Notes: generated from the sequence alone by a model not told the origin. Positions 1 through 12,250 are shown, counted from the first letter of the stretch. The stretch: DNA of 64,000 bases from Cycas panzhihuaensis (GCA_023213395.1 CM041465.1:16988001-17052000); one strand, 5' to 3'. A program made the numbers and translations.

Positions 1-607
1 GTACAAGACCTAACACTTCACATGCAGTCAATGTAGTTAGCAGGTTTATGGCAAATCCAGGAAAGGAACATTGGGCAACAATGAAATAGGTGCTTCGATA
101 TTTGAGAGGCACAAGTAACTATTGCATCACCTTTGGAGGTATAGGTAATCAAGTTTGTGTATATGTTGATTCAAACTTTGCAGGATATTTAGATAAGAGA
201 AGGTCTACTTCAGGTTATGTATTCACTCTTGTAAATTGTCCAGTTAGTTAGATGTTAAAATTATAGAGCACAATTATATTATCGACTATAGAAGATGAAT
301 ATGTTACTATAGCACATGCTTATAAAGAAGCAATCTAGTTATAGGGTCTATTAGATGAGCTTAGAAGGAAATAGAAAAAGGTAAAGGTATTTTGTAATAG
401 TCAAAATGCCATTTACCTAGCCAAGAATCCAGCTTATCATAGTAGGATAAAGCATTTTACTCTTAAGTGCCATTTTGATAGACAGGTTATGGAGTAGGTG
501 GAGTGGCACTTAAGAAGGTTAACACAAAATAAAATTGTGTTGATATGTTCACAAAACCACTACTATTAGAGAAGTTCAAATGGTGTTTGAGTTCTCTTGG
601 CTTGTAA
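1..607 (+). pseudogene. Ty1/copia pol 3' end: RNase H (element E1)
   Basis: This is the C-terminal part of a copia polyprotein, entering from the left edge. One frame reads through HAVNVVSRFMANPGKEHW, RYLRGTSNY, VYVDSNFAG, RRSTSGYVF, then LSTIEDEY where copia RNase H normally has LSTTEAEY, and IKHFTLKCHFD. After a frameshift near 540 it finishes with DMFTKPLLLEKFKWCLSSL and a stop at 605-607. This RNase H would remove the RNA template during reverse transcription. Internal stops sit at Trp or Gln positions, for example TAG at 336-338 and 342-344 in the expected AIWLQG. A polypurine tract and LTR follow in the same orientation, which fixes this as the element's 3' end. Family assignment is firm; the copy is dead. 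Confidence 0.93.
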
Positions 608-650
608 AAAAGGTGATGAAGGGTCCAGGAAAGGTACCAGGTAAATTGTT

Positions 651-664
651 GTCAAGGTGGAGAT
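651..664 (+). other. Polypurine tract of E1
   Basis: The sequence gtcaaggtggagat lies directly before the LTR start at 665. A purine-rich tract in this position is the plus-strand primer of a copia element, where RNase H leaves an RNA primer. The 43 bases between the pol stop and this tract show nothing else. Confidence 0.8.
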
Positions 665-1277
665 TATTAGGTAATATGACAATAATGGTTGGAGGCTAAA
701 ATTTGACATGTTGGCAGCATAGTTTCCACTCCAAACCTTCCTAAGGGGGTTCCAAGGGGGATGGGAGCCCCCCTTGTCTATGGGGATGCCAGGGGTGATA
801 GCCCCTGACCCAAAAATTTAGCACTGAAAAGTATATTAAATTATAAAGAGAATCAAGGTCATTCGTTTAAAAAGTAACCTAGATTCTATGGTCAAGATTT
901 ATGCCTTGGATGACCCTCTCATGTCGCCTAATTTAGGGAATTTTTCATTATGTTGATAGTGTTCAATGTACTATGTGGAGTTAGACGAATGGTTGTTATT
1001 GTTGTGAGCACTTTGCTATATGATTATGTATATTTTTTCCATTCTATAACAATAAAGATCAATACTTTTCCTGTGTGGATGTTTCCTAGCACACTGTTAG
1101 GGTTTTACCATGTTATATCAAGTGTACATGTGATGCTTAGCTTTCTTATTCATTTTATTATTTTATGTCTAGTTTAAGAACTTACATGTTAAATTTTAGT
1201 TTTGATTCCTATAACTAGATGCAAAATAGTTTAGATCTTAGTGGTAGTTTAAGGGTTGGGACCTTATCTAATCAACA
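665..1277 (+). repeat. 3' LTR of copia element E1
   Basis: The LTR starts tattaggtaa (probably once TGTTGGGTAA) and ends taatcaaca, consistent with the TG...CA ends of LTRs. It can be followed base by base in the solo LTR at 33,492-34,097, and its last ~372 bp recur at 2,097-2,470. GC-rich hairpins (about 751-776 and 790-807) stand out in an otherwise AT-rich LTR. A 75-residue reading frame at 950-1177 lies wholly inside and is judged fortuitous. The 5' LTR of this element lies outside the window. Confidence 0.88.
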
Positions 1278-2096
<819 letters not shown>

Positions 2097-2465
2097 TTGG
2101 ATGACCCTCTCATGTAGCCTGATTTAGGGAATTTTTCATTATGTTGATAGTGTTCAATGTATTGTATGGAGTTGGGCGACTGGTTGTTGTTGCTGTGAGC
2201 ACTTTGCTACAAGATTATGTATATTTTCTCCATTCTATAAAAATAAAGATCGATACCTTTCCTATGTGGATGTTTCCCTAGCACACTGTTAGGGTTTTAC
2301 CATGTTATATCAGGTGTACATCTGATGCTTGGATTTCTTGTTTATTTTATTATTTTATCTCTAGTTTAAGAACTTGCATGTTAAATTTTAATTTCGATTC
2401 CTGTAACTAGTTGCAAAAATAGTTTAGATCTTGGTGGCAGTTTAAGGGTTGGGACCTTATCTAAT

Positions 2466-2470
<5 letters not shown>
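2097..2470 (+). repeat. Partial duplicate of the E1 LTR (3' portion only)
   Basis: This segment matches 906-1277 nearly base for base: ttggatgaccctctcatgta..., the TTAGGGTTTTACCATG block, and the end gggaccttatctaatcaaca. The first ~240 bp of the LTR are absent; the copy starts abruptly at the end of the TA tract. Like the full LTR, it is followed directly by TA repeats (2,471-2,496), so the duplicated unit seems to be LTR end plus microsatellite. Confidence 0.9.

Positions 2471-2496
<26 letters not shown>
2471..2496. repeat. (TA)13 tract after the duplicated LTR end
   Basis: A short pure TA run immediately follows the second LTR end, as the long tract does after the first. It marks the boundary with the gypsy-derived sequence at 2,497. 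Confidence 0.95.
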
Positions 2497-3170
2497 GATA
2501 TAAGACTAATATATAGTATGGATGATTTGGCAGGCATAACAGAGATGAGTAAGCTATTGGAGGTGATAGTCTAGGAGTTGTTTCCCTAGGTTTATGTGGA
2601 GGGACAACCTCCCATCCTAGTTGGTGAGGAGCCTTGATTGGTGGTGGCATACATAACAGCATTCACTCCATTGATCCAATCTAGGGACGTATGGGTAGGA
2701 GAGTCCCAGGGACACCAGGTGAGGATAGGGTAGTTGTAAGGCAAGCTAGATGGACTCTACATAGAGAGGAACTAGATAGGTATGGAGAGGGATGTCCTAT
2801 GAGGCTAAGTCCAAGAACTGGATGCTTAGGGAGGAGGAGTAACAAGTGGAGATCTGAGGAACAAGATCAGGATTACCATGCTAGAGGAGGGACTCTAAAG
2901 AGTAGAGGGGAAGAGAGATCATATCTGGGCATGATACGATCAGCTGGTAGAGTGAGTCACCACTAGATCATCACATAGTAGATCTCACACTCATACAATA
3001 ATGACAACCCAGAGGAGGCCTCGAGACGAGGAGAGTAAGTCAGGGAACTTAAAACGACATTAGAGGAGCCTAGGAGGCATGTGATCTCCTGGCGAAGGGT
3101 CTTGCAAGCGAGGAGATGATACCCCTTGAGGGCAGGGCATCGAGGAGCTTTGATGTAGCATTGGTTTTAG
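2497..3170 (+). pseudogene. Antisense Gly/Arg-rich ORF remnant beyond E3 pol
   Basis: A plus-strand frame, opposite to E3 gag-pol, is open from 2,691 to 2,966 and carries a basic segment with RRVPGTPGEDRVVVRQARW and GTLKSRGEERSYLG. Further charged text follows to about 3,170 (NPEEASRRGE, RELK, RRHV) through stops and shifts. Its place beyond integrase and its antisense orientation match the PMD-type frames beyond E4 (19,100-20,800) and E6a (46,600-44,860). The Gly/Arg-rich composition resembles the part of the E4 protein after its PMD. No PMD core is visible here; if this is the same gene, the N-terminal part was lost at the left junction with the TA tract and LTR. The relationship is inferred from position and composition. 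Confidence 0.4.
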
Positions 3171-3941
3171 GCAGGAAAGCATTAGTCTAAGGAGTTTCAC
3201 CCCATATATACACATGATTATACTCCTCCCTACAAGGATTCCAGCTGCCTAGATGATGTACTCTATGATATTGTATGGTATGATTTATATGTATATAAAC
3301 AGAGGCTAATTGGTACCTCATTTAATCCATGATGATGGTATTGTGATGATTTTATGATGTTGTTGCTTTACTTATTTATTTATATATATCCATAGAGAGA
3401 TAGATGCATAAAGATATAGGTGCACAGGTGCATAAGGGATTATGCATTATAATGGTTTTAGTTGATTGCCATGTATGGTTTTTGTTATTAGATCACATGT
3501 AGGTAGCACTTACATTTCCTTTCATGTAGCACCACACTCATAGCAGGCACACATGACCGCCATGTGTATCAGTGATGGATACATATAAGGCTAGGAGAAG
3601 GGGGGCTTTACATGTCCACTGAGGGAGCATAAAGGGTATATAAAGGAAACAATGATAAAGGGGGAGTATAGATACTCAAGCAAAAAGCCCTAGTTGGGAT
3701 GCAATTCCAAGCTTAGGAGCTAAAGACGTTTGCATATCCAATTAGGAAAGGAGAGGTTTCCCTCGGAAGGGAAATAAAAGACGTAATGCAAGCAATGAAA
3801 CCATAACAATGAGAGGCCACTCTAAGCTGCAATCCCACTTATGGTTAGGGGGATGGGGACATACTTAGAGTGGTAGTTTAGGCTCATTTCAGAGCGAGAG
3901 GGAAGAAAGGTTATGCCTAATCTACTTGGGAGTAGGGAAGG
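3171..3941 (-). other. 3' untranslated region of gypsy element E3
   Basis: No coding signal was found. On the minus strand, the stretch next to the pol stop reads like the sequence after the E6a pol stop at 43,824; both contain a block close to actctgaaatgagcctaaac. A short TA-rich stretch lies near 3,370-3,420. No polypurine tract or LTR could be placed; they may have been lost at the junction near 2,497. Confidence 0.5.
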
Positions 3942-5090
3942 TCACATGTAGAATTTCTTTAGGAATTTACCATTAACAACTTTCTCAAACTTGAGACCCT
4001 CTAGAGTTGTGATCCTATAGGTGCCATTATCGAGGCTTTTGAGAATGATGAAAGGACCAACCTAATTAGGCCCAAATTTAGACAAGTGATCATGAAGATA
4101 TTCTAGCTTGAGGATGTAGGCCCTAGGATAAAACGGGAAAGGGTGAAGATGTTTATCATACATTCTTTATGCCCTAGCTTTGGATGTGGGATTCACTTGA
4201 TATGTGATAAAATGTCTCTTATCCAAAGCTTTAAGGTCAAGGAGGTGGGCCTGGCGATAGGATTCCTCATCGATAAGACCTTGATGAGAGACACACAAGG
4301 AGCAAATTTCAACTTCCAAGGGAAGGACCACCTCATTCTATACACAAGGGAGAATGGGCCTATTGCTGTGGATATGCAAATGGAAGTGTGGTACACCCAT
4401 AAAATAGAGGGAAGTCGATGGTGCCAATCCCTTTGGGATTGGGTGATAATTTTCTTTAGGATGATTATGAGAGTCTTGTTGAAGTACTCAATTTGGCCAT
4501 TGGCTTAAGAGTAATAAGGAGAAGAAGTCTTGTGGGATAACTGAAATTTCCCATAAAGCTCGTCCATTTCCTTATTACAAAAAGGAGTCCCATTATATGT
4601 GATCAGGATATTAGGAACCTCGAATCGACAGATAATGTGCCGGTAAATGAAGGTAGTTATAATCTTATCAGAAGTGGAAGACAAGGGGACTGCCTTAGAC
4701 CATTTAGTAAAATACTCTATTACAGTCAAGATAAACTTGTGTTACAATGAAGAAGGAGGGGTTATGGCCTCGATGAGGCCTAATCCCCATTGGGAAAATG
4801 GCCATGGAGAGATAATAGGGTGTAGGGCCTTAGAAGGTGAATGGATGACATTGGCATGCTCTTGACACCTATGGCATTGCAAGGCATATGCATGGGCATC
4901 CTTGAAAAGGAATGGCCAATAGTAACCCATGTGAAGGATCCTTTAGGTCATGGATTAGCCCCCAAAGTGGGCCCCATAAATGTCGTTATGGTATTTATGA
5001 AGTATCTGGTTCAACTTATCAGGGTTAACGCAACAAAGGAGGACCCCATTAAGGGATCATTTATATAATACCTCCTCCATAAAGAAATAT
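3942..5090 (-). pseudogene. Ty3/gypsy integrase of E3
   Basis: Integrase would insert the cDNA into the host chromosome. Reading down the minus strand: a zinc-binding-like stretch (YHNDIYGAHFGG, ILHMGYYWPFLFKDAHAYA, CHRCQEHAN), then the core with TVIEYFTKWSKAVPL, FEVPNILITYNGTPF and SSPYYS.ANGQIEYFNKTL, and a degraded C-terminal tail ending NGKFLKKFYM with its stop at 3,942-3,944. At the catalytic triad the first Asp is Glu (codon 4,715-4,717), the second Asp is Tyr (ITYNG), and the Glu is kept (QIEYF). Stops and frameshifts are common. The nearest relative here is E6a integrase, which has the same FEVP.I and NGTPF text. Confidence 0.88.
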
Positions 5091-6570
5091 TGCCTAGTAG
5101 TGGCCCTAACATATGACCTTACCTTGCCACTAGCATCAGGATGATACTTCTATTCATTGAGGTATCATATGGTATCCCCATACCATTCACTATTAGCCAA
5201 TGGATGGGGGTATGAGTCTTGAATGAAAAAGATAGGCTCATCCAGCAAGGAATCATCAATAGGAGTGTTTGAAGAGTGAGGGATTATGGCATCAACTAGC
5301 TACTTAATGACTACCATCCCCTTCTTTGACTTCCTATTAATAATTTAGAGATCATACTCTTGAAGGAGGATGGCCCACTTACTAGTCCTATTGGTTAAGT
5401 CAGATCAAGTTAGGAGATATATCAAGGGATCAGAATAGACAATCACTTGAGTGGTGTTACCAAGTAATTAATGCCTAAATTTATTGGTGGTGTGCATCAA
5501 GGTGAGGCATTCCTTCTTGACAGGGGAATAGTTAAGCTCAGTAGCAACTAAGGTACCATTGATAAAATAGATAGCCCTCTTAATTCCTAAATCATCCTCT
5601 TAGGCAAGTATAGCCCCTAAGGATTCATCGGTAGCTGAGGTGTAAAGGATAAAGGTTGATTAAAGAGGGGAGATGCCAAGATCAGGGCAAAAGCCAAGGC
5701 TCTTTTGAGCTCTTGGAAAGCTTCCTAGGCCTTTGGAGACTAAACAAATCAGGCCCTCTTCTTCAATAAGTTGGTGAGGGGTTTAGCGTTTATGGCAAAG
5801 TTTGCCAGGAAACACCTAAAGAAACCTAATCTACCCAAGAATGACTTGATTTGTAGTTGAGTCTTGGGAGGAGGAATGCTAAGGATGGCCTTGACTTTAT
5901 CGTGGTTAATCTAGATTCCTTATTTTATAATAAGGAAACCTAGAAGTTTGTTGGTTGTTACAACAAACATACATTTAAGAGGATTCAAGATAACATGATA
6001 TTTGCGACACCTAGAAAAGATAACACATAAATTGTTGGGATGCTAGGCCCTTTTATATGAAAGGCCCATTATGTCATCCATGAAGACCTCGAGGGTTTTG
6101 TTTATAAGGTCATGGAAGATGAACTGCATTGCCTTTTGGTAAGTAGCGCCTGTATTTTTGAGTCCAAAGGGCATTACTTTGTGATCAAAGGTACCCCAAG
6201 GAGTGGTGAAGGCCATTTTATGATGGTCTTTAGGAGAGATCTAGATCTGGTTATATCCAAAGAAGTCATCCATCAAAGACATGACTTCAAATCTAGCAGT
6301 TTGATCAATGATTTAATCAACGAAAGGTAGAGGGATGTTGTCCTTGGGACATGCATTATTGATGTCACAGAAATCAATGCATATCTAGATCATTCTATTC
6401 CTTTTAGTAATTGGAATAATGTTTGAGACCCACTTAGGGTAATCGATGGAGGTGATTAACCCTACATCCAAGAGTTTCTCAACTTCCATCTTTATGGTAG
6501 TAGATAGTTTAGGATGGAGGGGGCATTACTTTTACTGCACAAGGTGAGCACCTGGAATAGTAGTAAGATT
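5091..6570 (-). pseudogene. Ty3/gypsy reverse transcriptase and RNase H of E3
   Basis: The RT frame reads KMEVEKLLDVGLITSIDYPKW, ICIDFCDINNACPKDNIPLP, MDDFFGYNQI, MAFTTPWGTFDHKVMPFGL and KNTGATYQKAMQFIFHDL, then the catalytic VFMDDIMGLS (near 6,072-6,089) in place of the usual YVDD. The connection follows (SFLGRLGFFRCFLANFAINA, LTNLLKK), then a weaker RNase H-like stretch down to about 5,100. 'AFTTPWGTF..KVMPFGLKNAGATYQ' text is typical of Tat/Athila-type gypsy elements. Many stops are TAG at Trp or Gln positions. Two short plus-strand frames here (6,112-6,330 and 6,514-6,813) are shadows. Confidence 0.92.
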
Positions 6571-6639
6571 ATGGGTGATAATGGAAGGGTCTATTCCCTT
6601 TATGTCAGTGTAATCCCATGCAAAAATGTCATGGAACTC

Positions 6640-7347
6640 CTAAAAAAGAAGGGCATATTCCTTCATTTCTTTAGGAGAACACTTTGCTCCTACCTTGATG
6701 ACCTTACTGGGAGTAAGGACGATGTCCTTGGTTGCTCCCATGCATATAGCATTCCCTTCCTTGAAGTGAAAGGGGGCTTGGTTAATAGGAAGGGGCAAAG
6801 AAGAGCTAGGTAGACCTGGGTCAGTTAAGGGTGACCCAAGGGCTAGAATCTTCCGGTAACCAAGTTTATGGTGACTAGGAGGGAGGTTGGGCATAGAGCC
6901 TACTAGATGTTCTAACAATGCCTTATCATTCTCAAAGCAATCTATCCCATGGATAGTTATGCTTGGAGAAGATGAGCAATGAAGAGTAGGAGGAGTGGTG
7001 GTACTATAACGATTGACCCACCACTCAATATAGTTAGGAGACTCTTCAGAAGAGTTAGAGGGTGATCTCCTATGGTAGGTGACACGAGGTTCCCTTGCCT
7101 TACCACTTGAGGGGGGTGATGAGGTAGAAGATGAAGTGAGAAGGAAAGTCACACAAGAAATGGGAGTAGTGATGTGTGACTCGACAAGAAGGCTAGGCTG
7201 CTCAATGGAAGAAGCTTCAGGTTGGGATCTAAAATGAAGTGAATGCCTCCTACTTGTATTCAAGAGGGATATAGGATGAGGGAGGTCCTCATCATCACTG
7301 TCAGACTCATCATCACTCAACACGGTGAGGTACCTGTAACTCCCCAT
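6640..7347 (-). pseudogene. PR-RT linker of E3 polyprotein, open reading frame
   Basis: A 235-residue stretch without stops sits between protease and RT. It is rich in Ser, Pro and acidic residues (SDDESDSDDEDLPHPISLL, TSSSTSSPPSSGKAREP) and continues with DCFENDKALLEHLVGSM..LPPSHHKLGYRKI. The same FENDK..(L/I)(E/D)HL(V/I)GS..HHKL core appears in E5 near 10,900-11,000. Degraded equivalents occur in E4 near 26,000-26,100. I know no enzymatic domain in it; it is a spacer of the polyprotein. Its openness is partly due to few Trp and Gln codons. Confidence 0.72.
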
Positions 7348-7599
7348 ACTAATAGGGGTAAATCAAATAAGGTTGGAGGAAGAAGGGGAAGGGTCCTCTT
7401 CCAAATAAGATGAACTAGGAATGTCAATAGGGTAAGTGGAAGCTTGAGCGGATGGGTCCTTATTGCCCTTATCTAGGTCACAAACCACTTGATGGGATTG
7501 ATGTGATTGCTTAGTAGGAGGAGGCTCCTAGGAAACAACATTCATTCACCTTTTTTGGATGAATTTGAGTTGTCCCCAACCGGATGAACATATGGCTCC

Positions 7600-7860
7600 C
7601 ATCTAATTAAGACATGGATATCCCAACAAAAGATTATAGTCCACATCTATATCAAGGACTATAATGTCAGTGAGGATAGTTTTGTCCTCAAGGGTAAGAG
7701 GAATAAAGATAGACCCAAAAGGTATTTTCTTGCTACCATCGTAGCCTTGACAATGCCATGGGACTGGATCGAGAGCTGCTATGCCCAACTCTTGCATGAT
7801 TCGTAAGGGTATAGCATTGATAGAAGAATTGTTGTCTACGATAATTCTTTAAAGGGTACA
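7600..7860 (-). pseudogene. Ty3/gypsy aspartic protease of E3
   Basis: The minus strand reads RIIVDNNSSINAIPLRIMQELGI, then IPFGSIFIPLTLEDKTILTD, IVLDIDVDYNLLLGYPCLN. The retroviral-type aspartic protease has D-(T/S)-G-(S/A) and a later hydrophobic-LLG block. Here the active site is VDNNSS with the catalytic Asp kept and the Gly changed, and NLLLG is intact. The enzyme would cut Gag-Pol into its parts. It lies between gag and the linker in the expected order. Confidence 0.83.
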
Positions 7861-9650
7861 CTCAGGAGTGTCTGTGGATATAATGAAAGTATAGTACCAT
7901 TGGCATTCCCTTTCACTAGTCGAGGGGAGATCTTTAAGGTCAAATGAGATGACGAGTTCACAGCTTGAGGCAGTACCCAAGGCGTGAATAGAAGTGTCAA
8001 GTAATCCCAAAGTCTCCAGGAGAAGAGTACACTACTCTGGATAACTCCTCATGATGTCCATCATGGACATCCCTATAGTCACAATATGAAGCTCGTCAGT
8101 GATGGAGAAGGGCTTACTCTTCCCAGTGGGTTAGGGAAGTGCCCTTCAGAAATCATAACAATTGGGGCAAATGAGGATTGTCTTGGCGAGTAACAAAATC
8201 TTTAATGGAGTATTCTCTAAAGGAGGGTCAAACTAAGAGGAAGAAAAGGCATCTATGGCCTCTTTGGCCACTTGATACTAAGTCAAATCATACAAAGGCA
8301 TGGTCTTAAGCATCTAGATAACTCTCTTTCTCTTATTTTAGGATCAAGAGGGAGAAGGAGTCTAACAGTGAGAATGAGAAGAGGAGGAAGAGTTCTTTAC
8401 CCCCTTCCCCTTAGGTTGTGTGAGACGAGGGTTAGGGGATCTTCCCCTATTTCAGTTCCACCTTTGTTGGATATGATGATCCTGTTCCCCATGTTTGGGG
8501 AAGGGATCTCTATGAGCGGGTTAGTCTAGATTGGGCCTAGACACCTATTTAGGAGAGAAGTCATGATGCACAGTAGATTTGGAATGTTGTGCCCTACATT
8601 ACAAGTCCTCATGGAAGCACTCACCATGAATGGAGCACCATTTCTTCTTTAAGGAAGAGTTAATCTTCTCTGCTTAAGAAGCATGGGTATTTCCTTTCTT
8701 GGGAGGCATAGCTTGGGAGGCTTAATGAATGGGTTTATGAGATGTTGGAGATGAAGGAGGGTCTTGGAGTTTGAGCTCCTTCATCATATGTTCAAAAGAG
8801 CATATGGTAGAAGTTAATAGGTCCAAAGTCTTCTCCGTTGAATGGATTGAAGGCTTGGAAAGTTATTGAGTTTTGGTGTCACGAGATGGAGGGGGTTCCT
8901 CATGCCATTGTGACAACCTAAGAGGTTTCTTGAGATCCTCTTGGATCTCAATAGCCTTGAGATCCAAACATTTAGGTATTGCAGAGTCACATGTTATTGC
9001 CTCCATCTTGAGGACCTCAACATGTACTTCGAGAGGGAATGCAGGAAGAGCTTCATTAAGATATGATCATAAGCCCAATAGTCAATGCATGCTACAGAAA
9101 AGCTTCTGATGTATTTTGTTGGGTCTTGAGAAGAGGTCCCATCAAACTTGGGTACCTTAGGAGGATAAGGCGGTAAGTTAGTCCTTAACACCTTGATGGA
9201 CAAGGGAGTTGACCTATAGTCTATGAAGGGATGAGCCCTTGGTTGAACTATCAGGTCAACAAAGGATTAAGGAGGAGGTGGGCAAGGATACCCAAATCCT
9301 CCTTAGGAAACTTGGCCTAGAAGGGGATATGAACTTCCTCCCACTTAGTGGGAGGGGACTAATCCTGATCATGAGGGGACTGGAAAAGAAGTGGATTGTT
9401 TGGAAGGACCCATTCCCTCTTAAGTGTATGTCCCTTATTGAAAGGGGACTTAGGAGAGGGTGCAATGCACCATGTATGAAGAGATGTAAATGCATCGTAT
9501 ATGAAGAGATATAAGAAGAAGGAATGGATAGGTGTGGGACTAGCTTTTTTCCATATGGGCCACCTTTTGGTGGTGCAACACCATATGGGTGAAAGGGGTC
9601 CACCCTATAGACAAGAAGAGGATTCCCTTTACCATGCCCCCATGGTTGGG
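7861..9650 (-). pseudogene. Ty3/gypsy gag of E3
   Basis: Capsid-type text is visible: PPYPPKVPKFDGTSSQDPTKYIRSF followed by YDHILMKLFLHSLSK (about 9,180-9,000), the usual start of a plant retrotransposon gag. Farther on, near 8,605-8,660, lies a zinc knuckle of the C-x2-H-x4-H-x4-C form (WCSIHGECFHEDL.C). Upstream, 9,256-9,640 is open and Pro-rich (NPLLVYRVDPFHPYGVAP). The 5' end is artificial: at about 9,650 the frame runs directly into the first residues of an RNase H (MALSIFTN) belonging to E5, so no genuine gag start, PBS or 5' LTR is present. Confidence 0.83.
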
Positions 9651-9687
9651 AGGTACTACTACCATTAGTGAAGATACTCAATGCCAT
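9651..9687 (-). pseudogene. First residues of the downstream RNase H, fused to E3 gag
   Basis: The minus strand from 9,687 reads MALSIFTNGSST, matching the start of the extra RNase H of E4 at 22,110 (MALSIFTNRGSTGNP). The match ends near 9,650 and E3 gag text follows in the same frame, producing a chimeric 143-residue frame (9,687-9,256) with no likely function. The first catalytic Asp position is Asn (9,664-9,666), as in the other copies. Confidence 0.75.
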
Positions 9688-10692
9688 GGGAACTAGAGGA
9701 TCAAAACTTGGAGACTATATGATCAATAAGGAAAGGTACGAGAATTAATTAGTAAGGAGATGGTGAATTAATCAGTAATGATAATGGTAGATCTCTGATT
9801 GTGAGGAAGAAAGAAGAAGGAACCCAAGTAAGATGATTATGATCAAAAGAACAAAGTGTTAAGTAGGGTTTGATCATAACAGGAGCCACGATGGACCCAA
9901 GTAGCTAGATTCAAAAATCCTGAATGACTCATCCAAATGAACCCAACCTATAGATAGATAAATGGAGATGAAGCCATCACACAACTTGCCTTAGATTATA
10001 AGAGGATGAAAATAATAAACTTCTTTTCACTTTTTTTTTTTTTTTAACTTTACTTCTTTTCTACTTTTTACTTCTACCTTTTATAAGAATAAGATCATAA
10101 TTATCCACTTAAGAAACTCTTTTATTCAACATAGCAAGGATTTCTCCTTTTAAAATAATCTAAAAAGGGAATTGGGTCAATCTCCTTAAGGAATGAACCA
10201 CAGAAAAAAAAGAAATCAAAATCATGATGCCTTCAAGCATGAAGGGAAGGTGGCAAAATAAGTATCTGTTCCAAAGGGTTAATAAAGAGAACTGAGGATA
10301 AAGAAATAATCAATAATTGGTGATGTATGTCTAAAAAGGAAATCCATAGGTAATAAACTAGTAAATAAAAGTATAATTTGAACCAATGAGTAGGTACTCA
10401 AAGCTAATGAAGGCATTTCTCTTTCCAAGATGAAAGTATAACAAAGCTAGGGGCCCAAGTCTATTTTGAGTACAAAACCCAAAGGAGAATGAGATCCAAA
10501 TGATGGTAAACTCAGAATCAATGTAGGAGCTAGAAAGAGCAAAATACTTACATGATTATGAGTTGGATCTATCACAAAAATACCATACTGCTTAAGGCAA
10601 GCAAGAAGATATCAGAAAAGGAAGGAGAAATTTTCCCATAGTTTTAGCTCATTAGGCAAAGGAACAAGTTTCGAAGCCATAGTTTATCCTCA
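9688..10692 (-). other. E5 spacer between integrase position and RNase H
   Basis: This ~1-kb block is visibly the same as 22,111-23,110 of E4. Shared landmarks are a T-rich run (10,029-10,045), ccaacctatagatagata, taagaaactctt.tattcaaca, gagtaggtact and agccatagtttatcctcatt. No convincing protein was read from it. A short minus-strand frame beginning at the shared ATG near 10,681 gives MASKLVPLPNELKLWEN and then stops. In E4 it lies between integrase and the extra RNase H; in E5 it directly follows the linker because pol is missing. Confidence 0.7.
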
Positions 10693-12250
10693 TTGCAGAG
10701 GTAATAAACAAGTGATCTCTTAGGGAGTATAATTAGCTCCCGACTTGATAATTCTAGGAACACCCTCTATCTCTAAGCCTACGTTGATGGTTTGTTCTAT
10801 AAGCATTGTATTCCCTTCCTCAAAATGGGAAGGGGTAGGCTCAATGAAAGAAATAGACTCTTGGGGTTGAGAATGACCAACTATAACTTTAGAAAACTCT
10901 AACTTATGATGTACGTAAGGAAAGCCAGGAGATGAACCTATTAAATGGTCAATAATTACCTTATCATTCTCAAAATGATCAAGGTAAAAGAGGTTGATAA
11001 GGTGAAGGTTCTTAGATTGAGAAATAGAAGATGGAAGAGGACCAACCAAAGAGTTTGGAGTGGGCACAAACTCCATGATTGATGAAACTTGAGAAAAGAG
11101 AATGGGCCTATCCATGAACTCCTAAATCAAAGAAAAAGCTTGTTTGAACTCTTGATTATCTATGTCATAATCATGGTGGTACCCAAATATCAAGACAATC
11201 AAAGATATAGAATGATCCACATGAGGACGATCAAGTAAAGATATGATTTCTCGTATTACAATGGGAATTTTGGAACTATTTTGACATGTATCAAGTGGAT
11301 TAGTATCTTCATCATCTAATGTTAGGTCTAGGTGTTGATACAATAACATCTTCTTATCATGCCTATTCAACTATGTCTTAAAGAAAAGGGAGTGAGAGAA
11401 AGATGGGGAAGCATGAATGCATAAATCATGCGTAATGAGACTTGAGGAAGTAGTTGCTAGATGAGTGGTCACAAAAGAAACCACTAGATTTGCCCCTGAG
11501 GGCAAGCACAAAACCTATGAGAAATGAGTGTGAATAGGATCTGCACTAGTAATGTCACTTGGGGGTGGATCTTTATAAGATATGATGGAGTGAGAAGCCA
11601 CTTCTTTATTAGAAATAGAAGAAGAAGGAACCAGATGACAATCAACCGAGTCTGAAGAAATATAAGTAGATAAAGAGCCTGATGATGATGGGACAAATTC
11701 AACTAAATCTATGTCCTTCACTTTTGGGTGAGTTGAAGGGGCCTCAATATCAAAGTATTGACGTAAACCAAGTGATTAAAAGAAATACTTTATATAGTTA
11801 GAGGATTCACTAAGTTCTAAAAGGTCTCGATGAGAGGAACTGATTGCTTAATAGGTTTTGACTTCCATTTAACAATTTTAATCTCTCCTTCATGGATGAA
11901 CCTGAGTTCACCAAAGAGGAAAGGATAAACCACTTCCATTTAGGTGATCTATGGTCTACCCAAAAGGATGTTGCATTCTAGATCTAAGTTAATGATACTG
12001 AGGTCGGTAAGCACTATCTTTTCTTCCAATGTAAGGGGAAGAGTAACTTAACCCAAGGGCACCTTTTGATTCTTATCATATACTTGGTAGATCCATTCAT
12101 ATAGATCAAAGATGGATATCTCTAAATCCTTGATGAGATGAAGATGGATTACATTAATGGATGATCCCTCATTAATGATAAACTACTTGATATTAATATC
12201 ATCCTTAATGATCTAAATATAAAATATAGAAATATCATTCAGCGCATCAG
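10693..12250 (-). pseudogene. E5 protease and PR-RT linker; RT-RNH-INT deleted
   Basis: Protease text lies near 12,200-11,850: NEGSSINVIHLHLIKDLEI, then LPLTLEEKIVLTDLSI and LDLECNILLGRP (the LLG block). The linker continues to 10,720 with FENDKVIIDHLIGSSPGF..VHHKLEFSKVI. At 10,693-10,720 the sequence jumps: the right side matches E4 around 25,830 and the left side matches E4 around 23,112. The ~2.7 kb that encodes RT, RNase H and integrase in E4 is therefore absent. Frames at 10,720-11,115 and 11,122-11,370 are real remnants; two overlapping frames at 11,484-11,721 are parts or shadows. Confidence 0.82.

Noticed and set aside
4143-5068. Three plus-strand frames (4,143-4,508; 4,647-4,865; 4,841-5,068)
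   Set aside because: They are shadows of the minus-strand integrase of E3, whose motifs are clear.
9256-9687. 143-residue frame as a novel gene
   Set aside because: Its first 12 residues belong to the RNase H of E5 and the rest to E3 gag; it is a junction product.
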